From contig JAUSCD010000035.1 in NCBI GenBank assembly GCA_030651695.1, forward strand, positions 1 to 64,000: a DNA stretch of 64,000 nucleotides, read 5' to 3'. Origin of the DNA: Pseudohongiella sp. GTDB lineage: Bacteria > Pseudomonadota > Gammaproteobacteria > Pseudomonadales > Pseudohongiellaceae. Below are positions 17,600 through 26,073 of this stretch, one piece after another (within the stretch, counting starts at the first letter, position 1; every line of letters starts with the position of its first letter). The translations under genes were made by a program, and so were the position numbers. The notes under the pieces are model-generated. The model was not told the DNA's origin. It worked only from the letters and a program-made list of their open reading frames with translations, and ran no database searches.

Positions 17600-18688
17600 C
17601 TACGTGTTCTGGGCTATCGGCAGTTCAATTCGCATGCAAGTGCCGGACTCTCCACTCAAGGTATCAAGAATCATCACTTTGCCTCCGTGTGCACCAATCA
17701 TACCTTTGGCGATCGCCAGCCCCAAACCCTCCCCGGCATGATGCTGATCACCTCGTCCCAGGGTCTCAAAAAAATCAAATGCTGTTTCACGCTTGTTTTG
17801 CGGAATACCCGGACCATGATCAACGATATCTATCACGATAGCCTTATCCGCCTGACGCGCGGCAATTAATACCGGCTCGTCGGATTTATTGAACTTCACT
17901 GCGTTGTCTACCAGATTGTAAATTGCCTGCTCCAGCAAGGCCGGATGGACGGTGAGCTGCGATAAATTATCGGGCAGACTGATCTCCAGACGAGCATCAG
18001 GCCAGGCACGCAGAATACGCTTTCTGACCACGTGAATGATTTCAGGCAGAGCAATGGATTGCCGGTCAATGGGCAGATCACCGTAACCCAGTCGTGTCAT
18101 GTCCAACAGATTCTGGATATATTTTTCCAGGCGTCTTGCCTCTTCGAGAATTGATCCGATCAACTCAAGCTGATCCTGCTCGCTAAGATCCTTGCGCAAA
18201 TCGATCAGGCTGGAACCTGCGCCAATCATTGTCGCCAGCGGCGTTTTCAGGTCATGAGACAGCGACGATGTTAATGCCGAGCGCAGCAGCTCCCGATCTT
18301 TGTCAGCTCTGGCCCGCGTTAGCTCACGTTCGATGCCAGCCTGCCGGTCGATGCGCCGGCGTAACAAATCTGTCTGATGGCCAATCAGAATGGACACCGA
18401 CATGAAAACCAGCGCTGTCACCACGTCGTATAACTCAGACATCTCAAAGCTGAAACGGGGCTCGGTGAAAAAGAAGTTAAAACACAGTGCGCTGGTCAGT
18501 CCGCAAATAATTGCGCTGACCAGATCAGCCCGCGTTGCAAATACGGTGACCAACAGGAGAAACAGCAGCAAGGGTATGCTGTAGGCTACTGTTGGCACTA
18601 AAAGCACCAGAAGCAAAGCCAGCACTAATGGGGCGGCGACTGCTGTCAGCACGCTCCACACACTGATATTGTATAAACTTCTTATCAT
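17600..18688 (-). CDS. Short KdpD-like sensor histidine kinase without the N-terminal cytoplasmic domains
   Basis: 362 residues, against about 890 for E. coli KdpD. It starts with four closely spaced hydrophobic helices (the DUF4118 module: IPLLLFLLLVTVFATRADLV, LCFNFFFTEPRFSF). A coiled stretch follows, then the HisKA domain (SSLSHDLKTPLATMIGAG, phospho-His) and the ATPase domain (NLVDNAVKF, DHGPGIP, GEGLGLAIAKGMIGAHGG). The KdpD sensor and universal-stress-like domains, which bind c-di-AMP and ATP in other species, are absent. Sensing must therefore come from the membrane part or the C-terminal half. It is upstream of and probably co-transcribed with kdpE. Confidence 0.85.
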   Translation of the reverse strand: MIRSLYNISVWSVLTAVAAPLVLALLLVLLVPTVAYSIPLLLFLLLVTVFATRADLVSAIICGLTSALCFNFFFTEPRFSFEMSELYDVVTALVFMSVSILIGHQTDLLRRRIDRQAGIERELTRARADKDRELLRSALTSSLSHDLKTPLATMIGAGSSLIDLRKDLSEQDQLELIGSILEEARRLEKYIQNLLDMTRLGYGDLPIDRQSIALPEIIHVVRKRILRAWPDARLEISLPDNLSQLTVHPALLEQAIYNLVDNAVKFNKSDEPVLIAARQADKAIVIDIVDHGPGIPQNKRETAFDFFETLGRGDQHHAGEGLGLAIAKGMIGAHGGKVMILDTLSGESGTCMRIELPIAQNT

Positions 18689-18812
18689 GACAGAGCTCTG
18701 CGGTGTCGGTTTGATACACGGATATAGCAGCAGTATGCATCAGCGGATGGCGGCATGCACCTTCATGGTTTATGCTTTGACCTGAAGTGACTCGATAAAC
18801 GGGGATTGTAAC

Positions 18813-19634
18813 GTGGAACTTGTAGTTTTTGATCTGGACGGCACTCTCCTGGGCTCCGACCATCGCATCTCGGATTTCACTGCGGAAACACTCAAGCTGC
18901 TGACCGTCAACAATATTGCATACACGGTAGCCACCGGGCGCAACCTGCATTCAGCTCAGGAAATAATTCATGGCCACGGTTTCCTGTTACCACATGTTTA
19001 TATCAATGGCGTGATTGTATGGGATCCGGGCAAAGAGGCATTGTCGCTTGGCAATTTTCTGAGCAATGCTGAAGCTGAGCATGTTATTCGCGCCGCGATT
19101 TCTGAAAACGTCACACCGTTTGTGCACTGTGTGACCGAAGATCACAAACACTATATTTTCCATCCACCGGTATTGCAGGAGTTTGAGCAACGGCTGCTGG
19201 ACATGTTTTATTCACGCCTTTCGGCCAACGTATTGCCGCTGTCTGAGTTACCGGCCAAAGCTCAAATCACCAACATCAGCATGTTAGGTTCAAGCCAGTC
19301 TGTTGTTGCCATTGAAATGCATATCTCAAATGAAAACCACCTGGTGTCCTACTCGGGCATGGCCATGGAAAACAAGGATCTGAAGTGGCTGGATATTCAT
19401 CACAGCCAGGCCAGCAAAGGCAATGCCTTGAAACAACTCGGTACCAGCCTGGGAGTCAGTCGCATACTATGTTTTGGTGACAGCGACAACGACCTGAGCA
19501 TGTTTGCCATGGCGGATGAGGCTTACGCACCGGCGAACGCCAAAGAAGAAGTGAAAGCAGCCTCAACCGGTGTTATCGGGCATCATAACGAAGATGGCAT
19601 TGCCCGGTTTTTGCGTGATCGGTTTAATCTCTGA
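18813..19634 (+). CDS. Cof-type HAD phosphatase
   Basis: 273 residues from a GTG start at 18813 with a G-rich ribosome site upstream. It has the HAD motif 1 VVFDLDGTLLG (nucleophile Asp), a C2B cap in the middle, the SKGNALKQLG Lys and motif 4 FGDSDNDLSMF. These are the marks of Cof/YbhA/YidA-like sugar- or nucleotide-phosphate phosphatases, which act on a broad range of small phosphates such as flavin, pyridoxal and sugar phosphates. Cytoplasmic. It is divergent from the KdpD-like kinase gene. Confidence 0.85.
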   Translation: MELVVFDLDGTLLGSDHRISDFTAETLKLLTVNNIAYTVATGRNLHSAQEIIHGHGFLLPHVYINGVIVWDPGKEALSLGNFLSNAEAEHVIRAAISENVTPFVHCVTEDHKHYIFHPPVLQEFEQRLLDMFYSRLSANVLPLSELPAKAQITNISMLGSSQSVVAIEMHISNENHLVSYSGMAMENKDLKWLDIHHSQASKGNALKQLGTSLGVSRILCFGDSDNDLSMFAMADEAYAPANAKEEVKAASTGVIGHHNEDGIARFLRDRFNL

Positions 19635-19674
19635 CACTTGGCATACCGCACCACCCGCTGATCTCACAGCCCGA

Positions 19675-20721
19675 TTAGTCAACTGACAGCCCATCGACGC
19701 GCGCGATGGCAATACCGCTTTCACCGGCAACGGAATAAAGCAGATATACCGTGCCATCTTCTTCAAATATCGCAGGATCTCGCAGTTGATTGGCGGGTAC
19801 TGTAATGTCGCCACGCACCGACGGTATTAACGGCAAATCTGCGCCTTCCCAACTGCGTTCAGGTTTTAACACTTCTATCGTTTCCGATTCAGCCCACTGA
19901 TTCCAGTCATCACCCATAATGATCGCAGTCAGCAAAATGCTTTCCGGCGCATGACCCACTTGTGTCCAGAACACATACAGCGTATCGCCTCTCACCAACA
20001 CAGCTGAGTGACGCATATCATTGTTAAAAAACCGCGGGCCTTCTTCAAATGATGTGTAACCATCGTGCGAGCGATAAAAAAATCCGGGCATCGCCAATCC
20101 GTACCAGTAGTTTTTGTAAAAGAACGTGCGAAAATAAGGTCGCCCGAGTATTTCCGCATGCCCCACAAAATCAATGCCGTTTGCAGATGTAGCCAGCCTC
20201 GTCACCTGCACCATAGGTTCGCGCCCATGCAGATACATCACCAACTCATTTTTGTCTTCTCGCACAATCACATCAGGTGATGCAATATGTGCATAAGCTG
20301 GCACCACACTATCTTCAGGTACTGAACACGGCGGACAAGTTTCGGGGAAATACGAGTCAGCCAGCGTCAGTGTGCCGGGCGAATAAACCGTCCACGGCCC
20401 GGTTGGTTCGTCAGCGTAAGCCAGACGGATGTACTCGCCTTTATGCTCTGCAAAATAAAGGTAATATTTACCGAGCGGGCTCTCCACCCAATCCGGTACT
20501 TTAATCAGTGACGGGCCTTGTATGTTGCTGCCCATACGCGTGTCCATGTCAGCAGTAATAATCGGATGATCAAGCAGACGCGTCACGCTGACCTGCGAGA
20601 GATCCTGTGCATACAGACTCACATTTAAAGCACAACCTGTCAGCACAGCAATTGCGCCTTTAGACAATCCGCCCCGACCGCGCACATTGCCATTGCAACG
20701 AATTCCAGAGAAAACAGACAT
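19675..20721 (-). CDS. Lipoprotein with a five-bladed beta-propeller, GH43-like
   Basis: 348 residues. The N-terminus ends in AVLTGC, a plausible lipobox, and GGAG lies 8 bases before the ATG at 20721. The body shows repeated motifs seen in GH43/GH32-like propellers: GPSLIKVPDW, GKYYLYFAEHKG, IRLAYADEPTGPW, ASPDVIV, TLYVFWTQVG and DPAIFEEDGTVYLLYSVAGE. I cannot assign the three catalytic acidic residues with certainty, so hydrolase activity on a glycan is a guess. It is divergent from the enoyl-CoA hydratase gene. Confidence 0.65.
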   Translation of the reverse strand: MSVFSGIRCNGNVRGRGGLSKGAIAVLTGCALNVSLYAQDLSQVSVTRLLDHPIITADMDTRMGSNIQGPSLIKVPDWVESPLGKYYLYFAEHKGEYIRLAYADEPTGPWTVYSPGTLTLADSYFPETCPPCSVPEDSVVPAYAHIASPDVIVREDKNELVMYLHGREPMVQVTRLATSANGIDFVGHAEILGRPYFRTFFYKNYWYGLAMPGFFYRSHDGYTSFEEGPRFFNNDMRHSAVLVRGDTLYVFWTQVGHAPESILLTAIIMGDDWNQWAESETIEVLKPERSWEGADLPLIPSVRGDITVPANQLRDPAIFEEDGTVYLLYSVAGESGIAIARVDGLSVD

Positions 20722-20836
20722 ACTGTGCTCCGCCCGACTGTTGTAATTTATTCCACACGATATTTGTTGGCCGTCGCTAATGCTACAGTAGTTACGACAT
20801 GATCAGCTTATATAACACTTTTACAGGAGCCGGCAA

Positions 20837-21736
20837 TTGACCTACTCAACACAATCACAAGCCATTCAACCATACACCACGCTTGTGTACGACATTGAAG
20901 ATCGCATACTCACAATTACACTCAACCGCCCCGACCAGCTCAATGCGTTCACTGTCACCATGGCCAATGAGCTGATTGATGCCTTCGAACGCGCCAGTGC
21001 TGACGACAATGTTGGTGCAATTGTTGTCACCGGAGCAGGCAGAGCATTCTGTGCCGGCATGGATTTGTCCGTAGCAGGCAACGTTTTTGGTCTGGATGAA
21101 ACCATGCAACCCAGCCCGCAAGAGCTGGAACAGAGATTTCATGACGAAGATATGATCACCGGAGTACGCGACACCGGCGGTCGGGTATCGCTGTCCATAT
21201 ACAACTGCAACAAACCTGTCATCGCTGCCATTAATGGTGTTGCAGTCGGCGTCGGCGCCACCATGACGCTTGCGATGGATGTGCGTCTGATGGCGGAGTC
21301 CGCCAGAATCGGTTTTGTGTTCGGGAAAATTGGCATAGTCCCTGAAGCCTGCTCAACCTGGTTTTTACCCAGACTGGTTGGCATATCACAAGCGCTGGAT
21401 TGGGTTTACACGGGCGAGCTGATCAACAGCAGCATCGCCGTCACTGCAGGCCTGGTAAAAGCAGCTGTGCCAGCCGAAGAGCTGTTAAACACTGCAAAAG
21501 CACTGGCACGAAGTTACATTCAAAACCGTTCACCGGTAGCGGTCGCGCTGGCGCGGCAAATGATGCTGCGCAACCCGGCGCTGCCGCATCCCGTTGATGC
21601 ACACAAGGTGGAATCATTGGCGGTTTTTTACACCAGCCAGGGCGATGGTAAAGAAGGCATCAAAGCTTTCCTCGGCAAACGCGACCCTGCGTTTACTGGT
21701 CGCGCTTCTGTGGATATTCCTGATGTTTTTCCGTAA
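20837..21736 (+). CDS. Enoyl-CoA hydratase/isomerase (crotonase) family protein
   Basis: 299 residues from a TTG start at 20837, which is supported by AGGAG 7 bases upstream. The crotonase fold is clear: ITLNRPDQLNAFTVTM, the first oxyanion-hole segment GAGRAFCAGMDLS, the second GVAVGVGATMTLAMDVRL, and a Glu in GKIGIVPEACSTW at the position of the catalytic acid. Enzymes of this type hydrate or isomerise 2-enoyl-CoA thioesters in fatty-acid or amino-acid breakdown. No other beta-oxidation gene is nearby, so the substrate is open. It ends at a structured intergenic repeat region. Confidence 0.87.
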   Translation: MTYSTQSQAIQPYTTLVYDIEDRILTITLNRPDQLNAFTVTMANELIDAFERASADDNVGAIVVTGAGRAFCAGMDLSVAGNVFGLDETMQPSPQELEQRFHDEDMITGVRDTGGRVSLSIYNCNKPVIAAINGVAVGVGATMTLAMDVRLMAESARIGFVFGKIGIVPEACSTWFLPRLVGISQALDWVYTGELINSSIAVTAGLVKAAVPAEELLNTAKALARSYIQNRSPVAVALARQMMLRNPALPHPVDAHKVESLAVFYTSQGDGKEGIKAFLGKRDPAFTGRASVDIPDVFP

Positions 21737-21780
21737 GTGTTTTGGAGTTGTAATTTCAGGGTGCGGTCGCAGCGGGAGTG

Positions 21781-21849
21781 TGGTGCCGCGCTAACCAAGC
21801 GAAGGTGGCAAGTTAACGCGCCATTGTGAAAATAAGACAAGCGGCACCA
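21781..21849. repeat. 9-bp inverted repeat upstream of the large hairpin
   Basis: Tggtgccgc (21781-21789) and gcggcacca (21841-21849) are exact reverse complements 51 bases apart. The sequence lies within the 379-base gap between two convergent genes (21737-22115) that has no gene of its own. A gtgcggtcgc motif at 21761-21770 recurs almost exactly near 22059-22067, so the whole gap appears to be built from related pieces. Confidence 0.6.
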
Positions 21850-21872
21850 AACGCGTACTGAAGTTAAATCCG

Positions 21873-22070
21873 AAGTGAGCAATGGTAGCGGGCAGCAGCG
21901 CCGGACCAATCAGGCCGCGCTTATCCTCTGATGTTCCGACCGAATCAGCGCGAGCATTGTCCGAGTCCCGAGCGGCGCAGCCGCGAAGGTCGAGTTGCGC
22001 AGCGCCGGTCGGAACATCAGAGGATGCGGCCGGTCCGGCGCTGCTGCCCGCTACCGTTGCGGTCGCACTT
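21873..22070. repeat. Large imperfect inverted repeat in a convergent intergenic gap
   Basis: The left arm (about 21873-21942) and right arm (about 22006-22070) are reverse complements over more than 50 bases with a few mismatches and a short insertion in the left arm. They share a ggtagcgggcagcagcgc block and a cctctgatgttccgaccg block. The loop of about 63 bases itself contains a GC-rich palindromic part. No open frame of merit crosses it. Such a structure could stop transcription from both sides, or be a non-autonomous mobile repeat (MITE-like) or a structured RNA. It separates crotonase (+) from the DUF305 gene (-). Confidence 0.8.
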
Positions 22071-22115
22071 TAAGCAAAGTATTACACCCGCCTGCTATTA
22101 CACTCCCTATGCGTT

Positions 22116-24536
22116 TCAACGCAAGCGCGCAGCAATGTCTCTAACAGTAGAAGCCAACTCAACATAACGCTTCTGTGTGATACCCTCGCGCGAATTAGCA
22201 TTAGCCGCCAAAGCACCAGCCAACGCCTCCAGCTGATCCGCAGCGGCAGCATCCTGCCCGTTACCAAGAACTGCCGCAGCACGATCCAACGCTGCACCTA
22301 AAGCCTCATCCTGCGACGGAGAAATCGCATCATCACGACGCAACTGATCCATATAGGCACGCGCTACAACCGGCTCAGCCGGCCAGGCAATCTGACGCTG
22401 CTGCTGCGGATTATGCAACACAGCTGTTGCTGTCAGATTGGCCGCTGCAATTTCATTCTCAGAAAGAAAATTACTGGGCGTCAGCTCTAACACATCAACA
22501 CCACGCGCAATTTCTGTTCCGTAAATCACACCCTTGTACCAGTAAGAAGACCAGTAACCACCCATCACCAGCTCTTCAGAATCTATCGGGCCGCGATCGA
22601 AATAAGCAATTTCACGCGGATTGGATGAGTCTGTAAAATCCATCACAGAAATACCACCCTGATACCAGGATTGCACAAACAGGTCGCGGCCTGGAACCGG
22701 CACCAAAGAGCCATTGTGTGCCACGCAGTTTTCCTGCTCAGTTTGCGGTGCAGGCATTTTGTAATGCGCGCGGAACTCAAGCTTGCCATCAACGATGTCA
22801 TAAATGGCATTGCCACCCCAGTTCATCGGATCAAACGAACGACAACGCGCACGTGAACCACCACCCCACTCATCGGTGAACAGCACTTTGGTACCGTCAT
22901 TGTTGAATGTCGCTGAGTGCCAGTAAGCAAACCCTGTATCAATCACCTGATCCATTCGCTGTGGGTTCAAAGGGTCTGAGATATCAAACAAAATACCGTT
23001 ACCTGAGCAAGCGCCGGCTGCCACACCCAACTGCGGGAATGCAGTGATATCGTGGCAATGGTTAGTCTCTCCTGTTCTGTTGGTGCCCGGACCGTGGTCA
23101 CCACCTTCCCACAAAGACGCGATAACACCTGTTGCCGCATCGGTAAACACCTGGGGACGACTGACTATGCGCGAATCCTGCGGATTGGCGACAGGGATCT
23201 CAACTACTTCAATGCGGAAACGTGCAGAGTTTTCGTCTTTGAACGGAGACTCATCAACACACCCATCGAGCTCATCGCCCGGACGCACATAACTGGTTCC
23301 TGATATGTACACCAGCAGCTTGCCGTCATCGTCGGCATCCTTCACCACTGTATGTGTGTGCGAACCACGGCAGGTCTGTACAGCCGCTACCTGTACCGGC
23401 ATCCTGAAATCGCTGACGTCAAATATGCGTATACCGCGGAAACGCTCACCACTGACGCGCTCTGCCACACCTTCAAGTCCGCAATCCAGACGACCACGGT
23501 TTTGCTCTACTGACATGATCAACAGATTACCAACAACAGACACATCACCCTGCCCGCCGGGACAAACTACAGAACTCAGATGGACGGGTCTCAACGGATT
23601 GCTGATGTCATAGGCGTTAAATCCATGATAGTTACCAGCGATCATCACATCGCCTGAAAACGCCATATCCGTATTGGCAAAGTCCAGCAGGCTGGGGCGT
23701 GGCTCAGCCTTCTCATCGTCTTCTCCTGCCACTTCACCAGCCGGATTGAGCCGGCTCATTGGCAAACCCATTGGATTTGCAGGATCAAAAAAACCGTCAG
23801 GCTTGGGCAGTGCCGCTACCAGGTTCATGTTCATCGACGCCTGGGCTGCATCGTAGTATCCCGCACCTAATCCAACACGCGGATCAGGAGAGAACGTTGC
23901 CAGCATGCCTGCCATACGCTCGATTTCACTGTTCTGTTCGGTTTTGACTTCCGATATGAACTCAAACAGCACAGGATCCTGCGCGGTACCAGCCTTCGCC
24001 AGCAGCTCATCGACCATGGTGATAGCACCCTGATGATGTTTGATCATGTACTGCATAAACAAGGTGTCAAACTGGTTACCTTGCGCAGCGCGCAAATTGG
24101 CCAGTTCAGCGTCAGTCAACATACCCGCCATGGTTGAATGACCACTGTGGTGAGCATGGGCAGAATGATCCATGGCGGGCGGTGTCAATGGCTGGCCGTT
24201 TTGGGTGAGCCAGTCACGCATAAACTGCATTTCGTCGTCCTGTGAGGCAGCGATACGCTGACCCAGTTCGCGGACCTCCGCACGCTCGCTGCGACCATCT
24301 ATCATGGCCGTCATGATAACGGCCTGATTGTGATGCATGATCATGTCTTGCATAAAAGTGACATCAGCTGCAGTGATTGATGTGCCTGCTAACGCGGACG
24401 CCTCTTCAACACTGATCTGCCGGCTGGCCTGCCCGGGGGCGCCTGGCTGAATAATAGGCGGCTGTGCTGCAACATGAGAAGCAGCAAGCAAAGTTAAGGC
24501 CGAAATGGCGATTGAAAGCGATGAACGACGTTGCAT
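22116..24536 (-). CDS. Exported tandem-DUF305 and LVIVD-repeat protein
   Basis: 806 residues with a signal peptide (ALTLLAASHVAAQ). Residues about 45-210 hold two DUF305 units with the motifs FMQDMIMHHNQAVIM and FMQYMIKHHQGAITM, joined by a His/Met-rich linker (MDHSAHAHHSGHSTM). DUF305 is a ferritin-like four-helix family whose His and Met residues suggest copper or other metal binding. The remaining 580 residues contain LVIVD-type beta-propeller repeats (GIRIFDVSDFRMPVQVA, ISDPLNPQRM, VMDFTDSSNPREIAYFD). It is probably a periplasmic or surface protein. Enzymatic role unknown; metal handling or adhesion are possible. It ends at the large inverted repeat. Confidence 0.82.
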   Translation of the reverse strand: MQRRSSLSIAISALTLLAASHVAAQPPIIQPGAPGQASRQISVEEASALAGTSITAADVTFMQDMIMHHNQAVIMTAMIDGRSERAEVRELGQRIAASQDDEMQFMRDWLTQNGQPLTPPAMDHSAHAHHSGHSTMAGMLTDAELANLRAAQGNQFDTLFMQYMIKHHQGAITMVDELLAKAGTAQDPVLFEFISEVKTEQNSEIERMAGMLATFSPDPRVGLGAGYYDAAQASMNMNLVAALPKPDGFFDPANPMGLPMSRLNPAGEVAGEDDEKAEPRPSLLDFANTDMAFSGDVMIAGNYHGFNAYDISNPLRPVHLSSVVCPGGQGDVSVVGNLLIMSVEQNRGRLDCGLEGVAERVSGERFRGIRIFDVSDFRMPVQVAAVQTCRGSHTHTVVKDADDDGKLLVYISGTSYVRPGDELDGCVDESPFKDENSARFRIEVVEIPVANPQDSRIVSRPQVFTDAATGVIASLWEGGDHGPGTNRTGETNHCHDITAFPQLGVAAGACSGNGILFDISDPLNPQRMDQVIDTGFAYWHSATFNNDGTKVLFTDEWGGGSRARCRSFDPMNWGGNAIYDIVDGKLEFRAHYKMPAPQTEQENCVAHNGSLVPVPGRDLFVQSWYQGGISVMDFTDSSNPREIAYFDRGPIDSEELVMGGYWSSYWYKGVIYGTEIARGVDVLELTPSNFLSENEIAAANLTATAVLHNPQQQRQIAWPAEPVVARAYMDQLRRDDAISPSQDEALGAALDRAAAVLGNGQDAAAADQLEALAGALAANANSREGITQKRYVELASTVRDIAARLR

Positions 24537-24643
24537 TGTTCTTGATCTCCGTGAACAAGTTCATTAATTGCACAAAAGGCTACAACGGAATGGCGCAGGA
24601 ATCTACTGTCAGAAGTGCGTATTCCGGCAGGTTTTTTACATTT

Positions 24644-25504
24644 TTATGTCTCTTTGTCCCAAACCATCACCTGATAACGGGTCCATCCGCGTTTCAGACA
24701 TATCTGGAGCGCCGTGCCACCGGCCAGATTGTGCCAATACGACCACGGCACAGGCACCCGAGTGAGCTGGCTAAGTGTTGTCAACAGCAGTGGGTGAAAT
24801 GGCCGCGTGTACGCTGACAAATCGTTAGTGTCAGTCAATCTGAAACCAGCTTGTCCGGCTGCAGCGTCAGCCTCCAATGCTGTGACCAGGTTATTCAGAT
24901 GCCAGCCACGTTTGAATCGGTTGACCCAAAAGGATGCGGCAGAATGGTCTGTTGCTGACGCCAGAAAGTCATCGCATATTATCAGTCGTCCACCTGGCTT
25001 GAGCTGCCGGGCCGCCATCGCAAAGAATGAACCGGCATTGCGGGCGTGCACAAAAGATTCTATCGCGAAGGCCACGTCAACTGGCGCTATATCCGGCATG
25101 TCAGCGAAATCACCCTGCAAAAACCGGCACTGCTGATCCAGGCCTGAGGCCAACGCTCTTTTGTGGGCCAGTTGCTGCTGCCCGGAACTGATGGTGACAC
25201 CCGTGATATGCACCGCCAATGCCTTTGCCAGCCAGGTCGACGTTCCACCGACCCCGCAGCCGAGATCCAGCACAGTTGTCGGTTCCGGCTCGCGGCTGAT
25301 GCAGGGGATGATTGCTTCCGCAACCAACTGGTTAAGGTAGTTGAAAGCCTCCGCTTTGTTGGTCACTCCCGGCGCCCAGATTGCCCGGTGAATTGCTGCC
25401 ACTTCACCACTGCCTCCCAGCGCCAGGAATTTTCCGGTATTTTTGTCGTAATAGGCTGCTATATCGCCAGCATTTACCGCCTGATCTTTGCTGGAAACCG
25501 ACAT
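24644..25504 (-). CDS. SAM-dependent class I methyltransferase
   Basis: 286 residues from the ATG at 25504, which has AAGGTGG upstream; a GTG at 25513 is alternative. Motif I VLDLGCGVGGTSTWLA binds the SAM adenosine/methionine, followed by ITGVTISSGQQQLA, FLQGDFADMP (acidic loop) and LKPGGRLIICDDF. The N-terminal YYDKNTGKFLALGG segment resembles small-molecule methyltransferases acting on sterols, tocopherols or polyketide-type phenols. Substrate is unknown. It lies alone, divergent from the MAPEG gene. Confidence 0.8.
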   Translation of the reverse strand: MSVSSKDQAVNAGDIAAYYDKNTGKFLALGGSGEVAAIHRAIWAPGVTNKAEAFNYLNQLVAEAIIPCISREPEPTTVLDLGCGVGGTSTWLAKALAVHITGVTISSGQQQLAHKRALASGLDQQCRFLQGDFADMPDIAPVDVAFAIESFVHARNAGSFFAMAARQLKPGGRLIICDDFLASATDHSAASFWVNRFKRGWHLNNLVTALEADAAAGQAGFRLTDTNDLSAYTRPFHPLLLTTLSQLTRVPVPWSYWHNLAGGTALQICLKRGWTRYQVMVWDKET

Positions 25505-25625
25505 GTCCGCCACCTTGTAAAAACGTCACTTGTGTATTGCGTCCGCGCTGCCTATGATCGGCGACATCAGGCAGATAGTACAGCCTGAATCCTGGCGGCT
25601 GAAATAATTATTAAAAGGAAAAACA

Positions 25626-26009
25626 ATGGAACTCGTCGCGATTGTGGTGTTGTTGTCTCTGGTTCAGTACACAGTGTTTGGTGCCTTGGTGGGCAAAGCC
25701 CGCATGAAGTATAAAGTGGAAGCTCCGGCTGTTACCGGCGATCCTGTTTTTGAACGCTATTACCGCGTGCACATGAACACACTCGAAAGTCTGGTGTTAT
25801 TTGTCCCGTCAATTTTCATCTTTGCAATGTATGTGCGGCCGGACCTGGCAGCAGCACTGGGCGTGGTTTTTATTGCCGGCCGTCAGCTTTATCTGCGCGC
25901 CTATGTTAAAGACCCCAAATCTCGCGAGCTCGGTTACGTACTGACGATTCTGCCTTCTGCCATTCTGGCAATTGGTGGAATCATTGGCGCTGCGCTGCGA
26001 CTGGTTTGA
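25626..26009 (+). CDS. MAPEG family membrane protein
   Basis: 127 residues, four hydrophobic helices. The family motif is visible as FERYYRVHMNTLES (E-R-x-x-R-x-H-x-N-x-x-E), which in MAPEG proteins (microsomal glutathione S-transferase, leukotriene C4 synthase) helps bind glutathione in the membrane. Bacterial members may conjugate glutathione to lipophilic electrophiles. A purine-rich AAAAGGAAAAAC precedes the ATG. It lies 64 bases upstream of the CDP-alcohol phosphatidyltransferase gene in the same direction. Confidence 0.83.
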   Translation: MELVAIVVLLSLVQYTVFGALVGKARMKYKVEAPAVTGDPVFERYYRVHMNTLESLVLFVPSIFIFAMYVRPDLAAALGVVFIAGRQLYLRAYVKDPKSRELGYVLTILPSAILAIGGIIGAALRLV

Positions 26010-26073
26010 TTCGCTCCCCGCACCATAAACCATGCAATAGCGTGACCAGATATACCGACTTGCAAGGACACCG

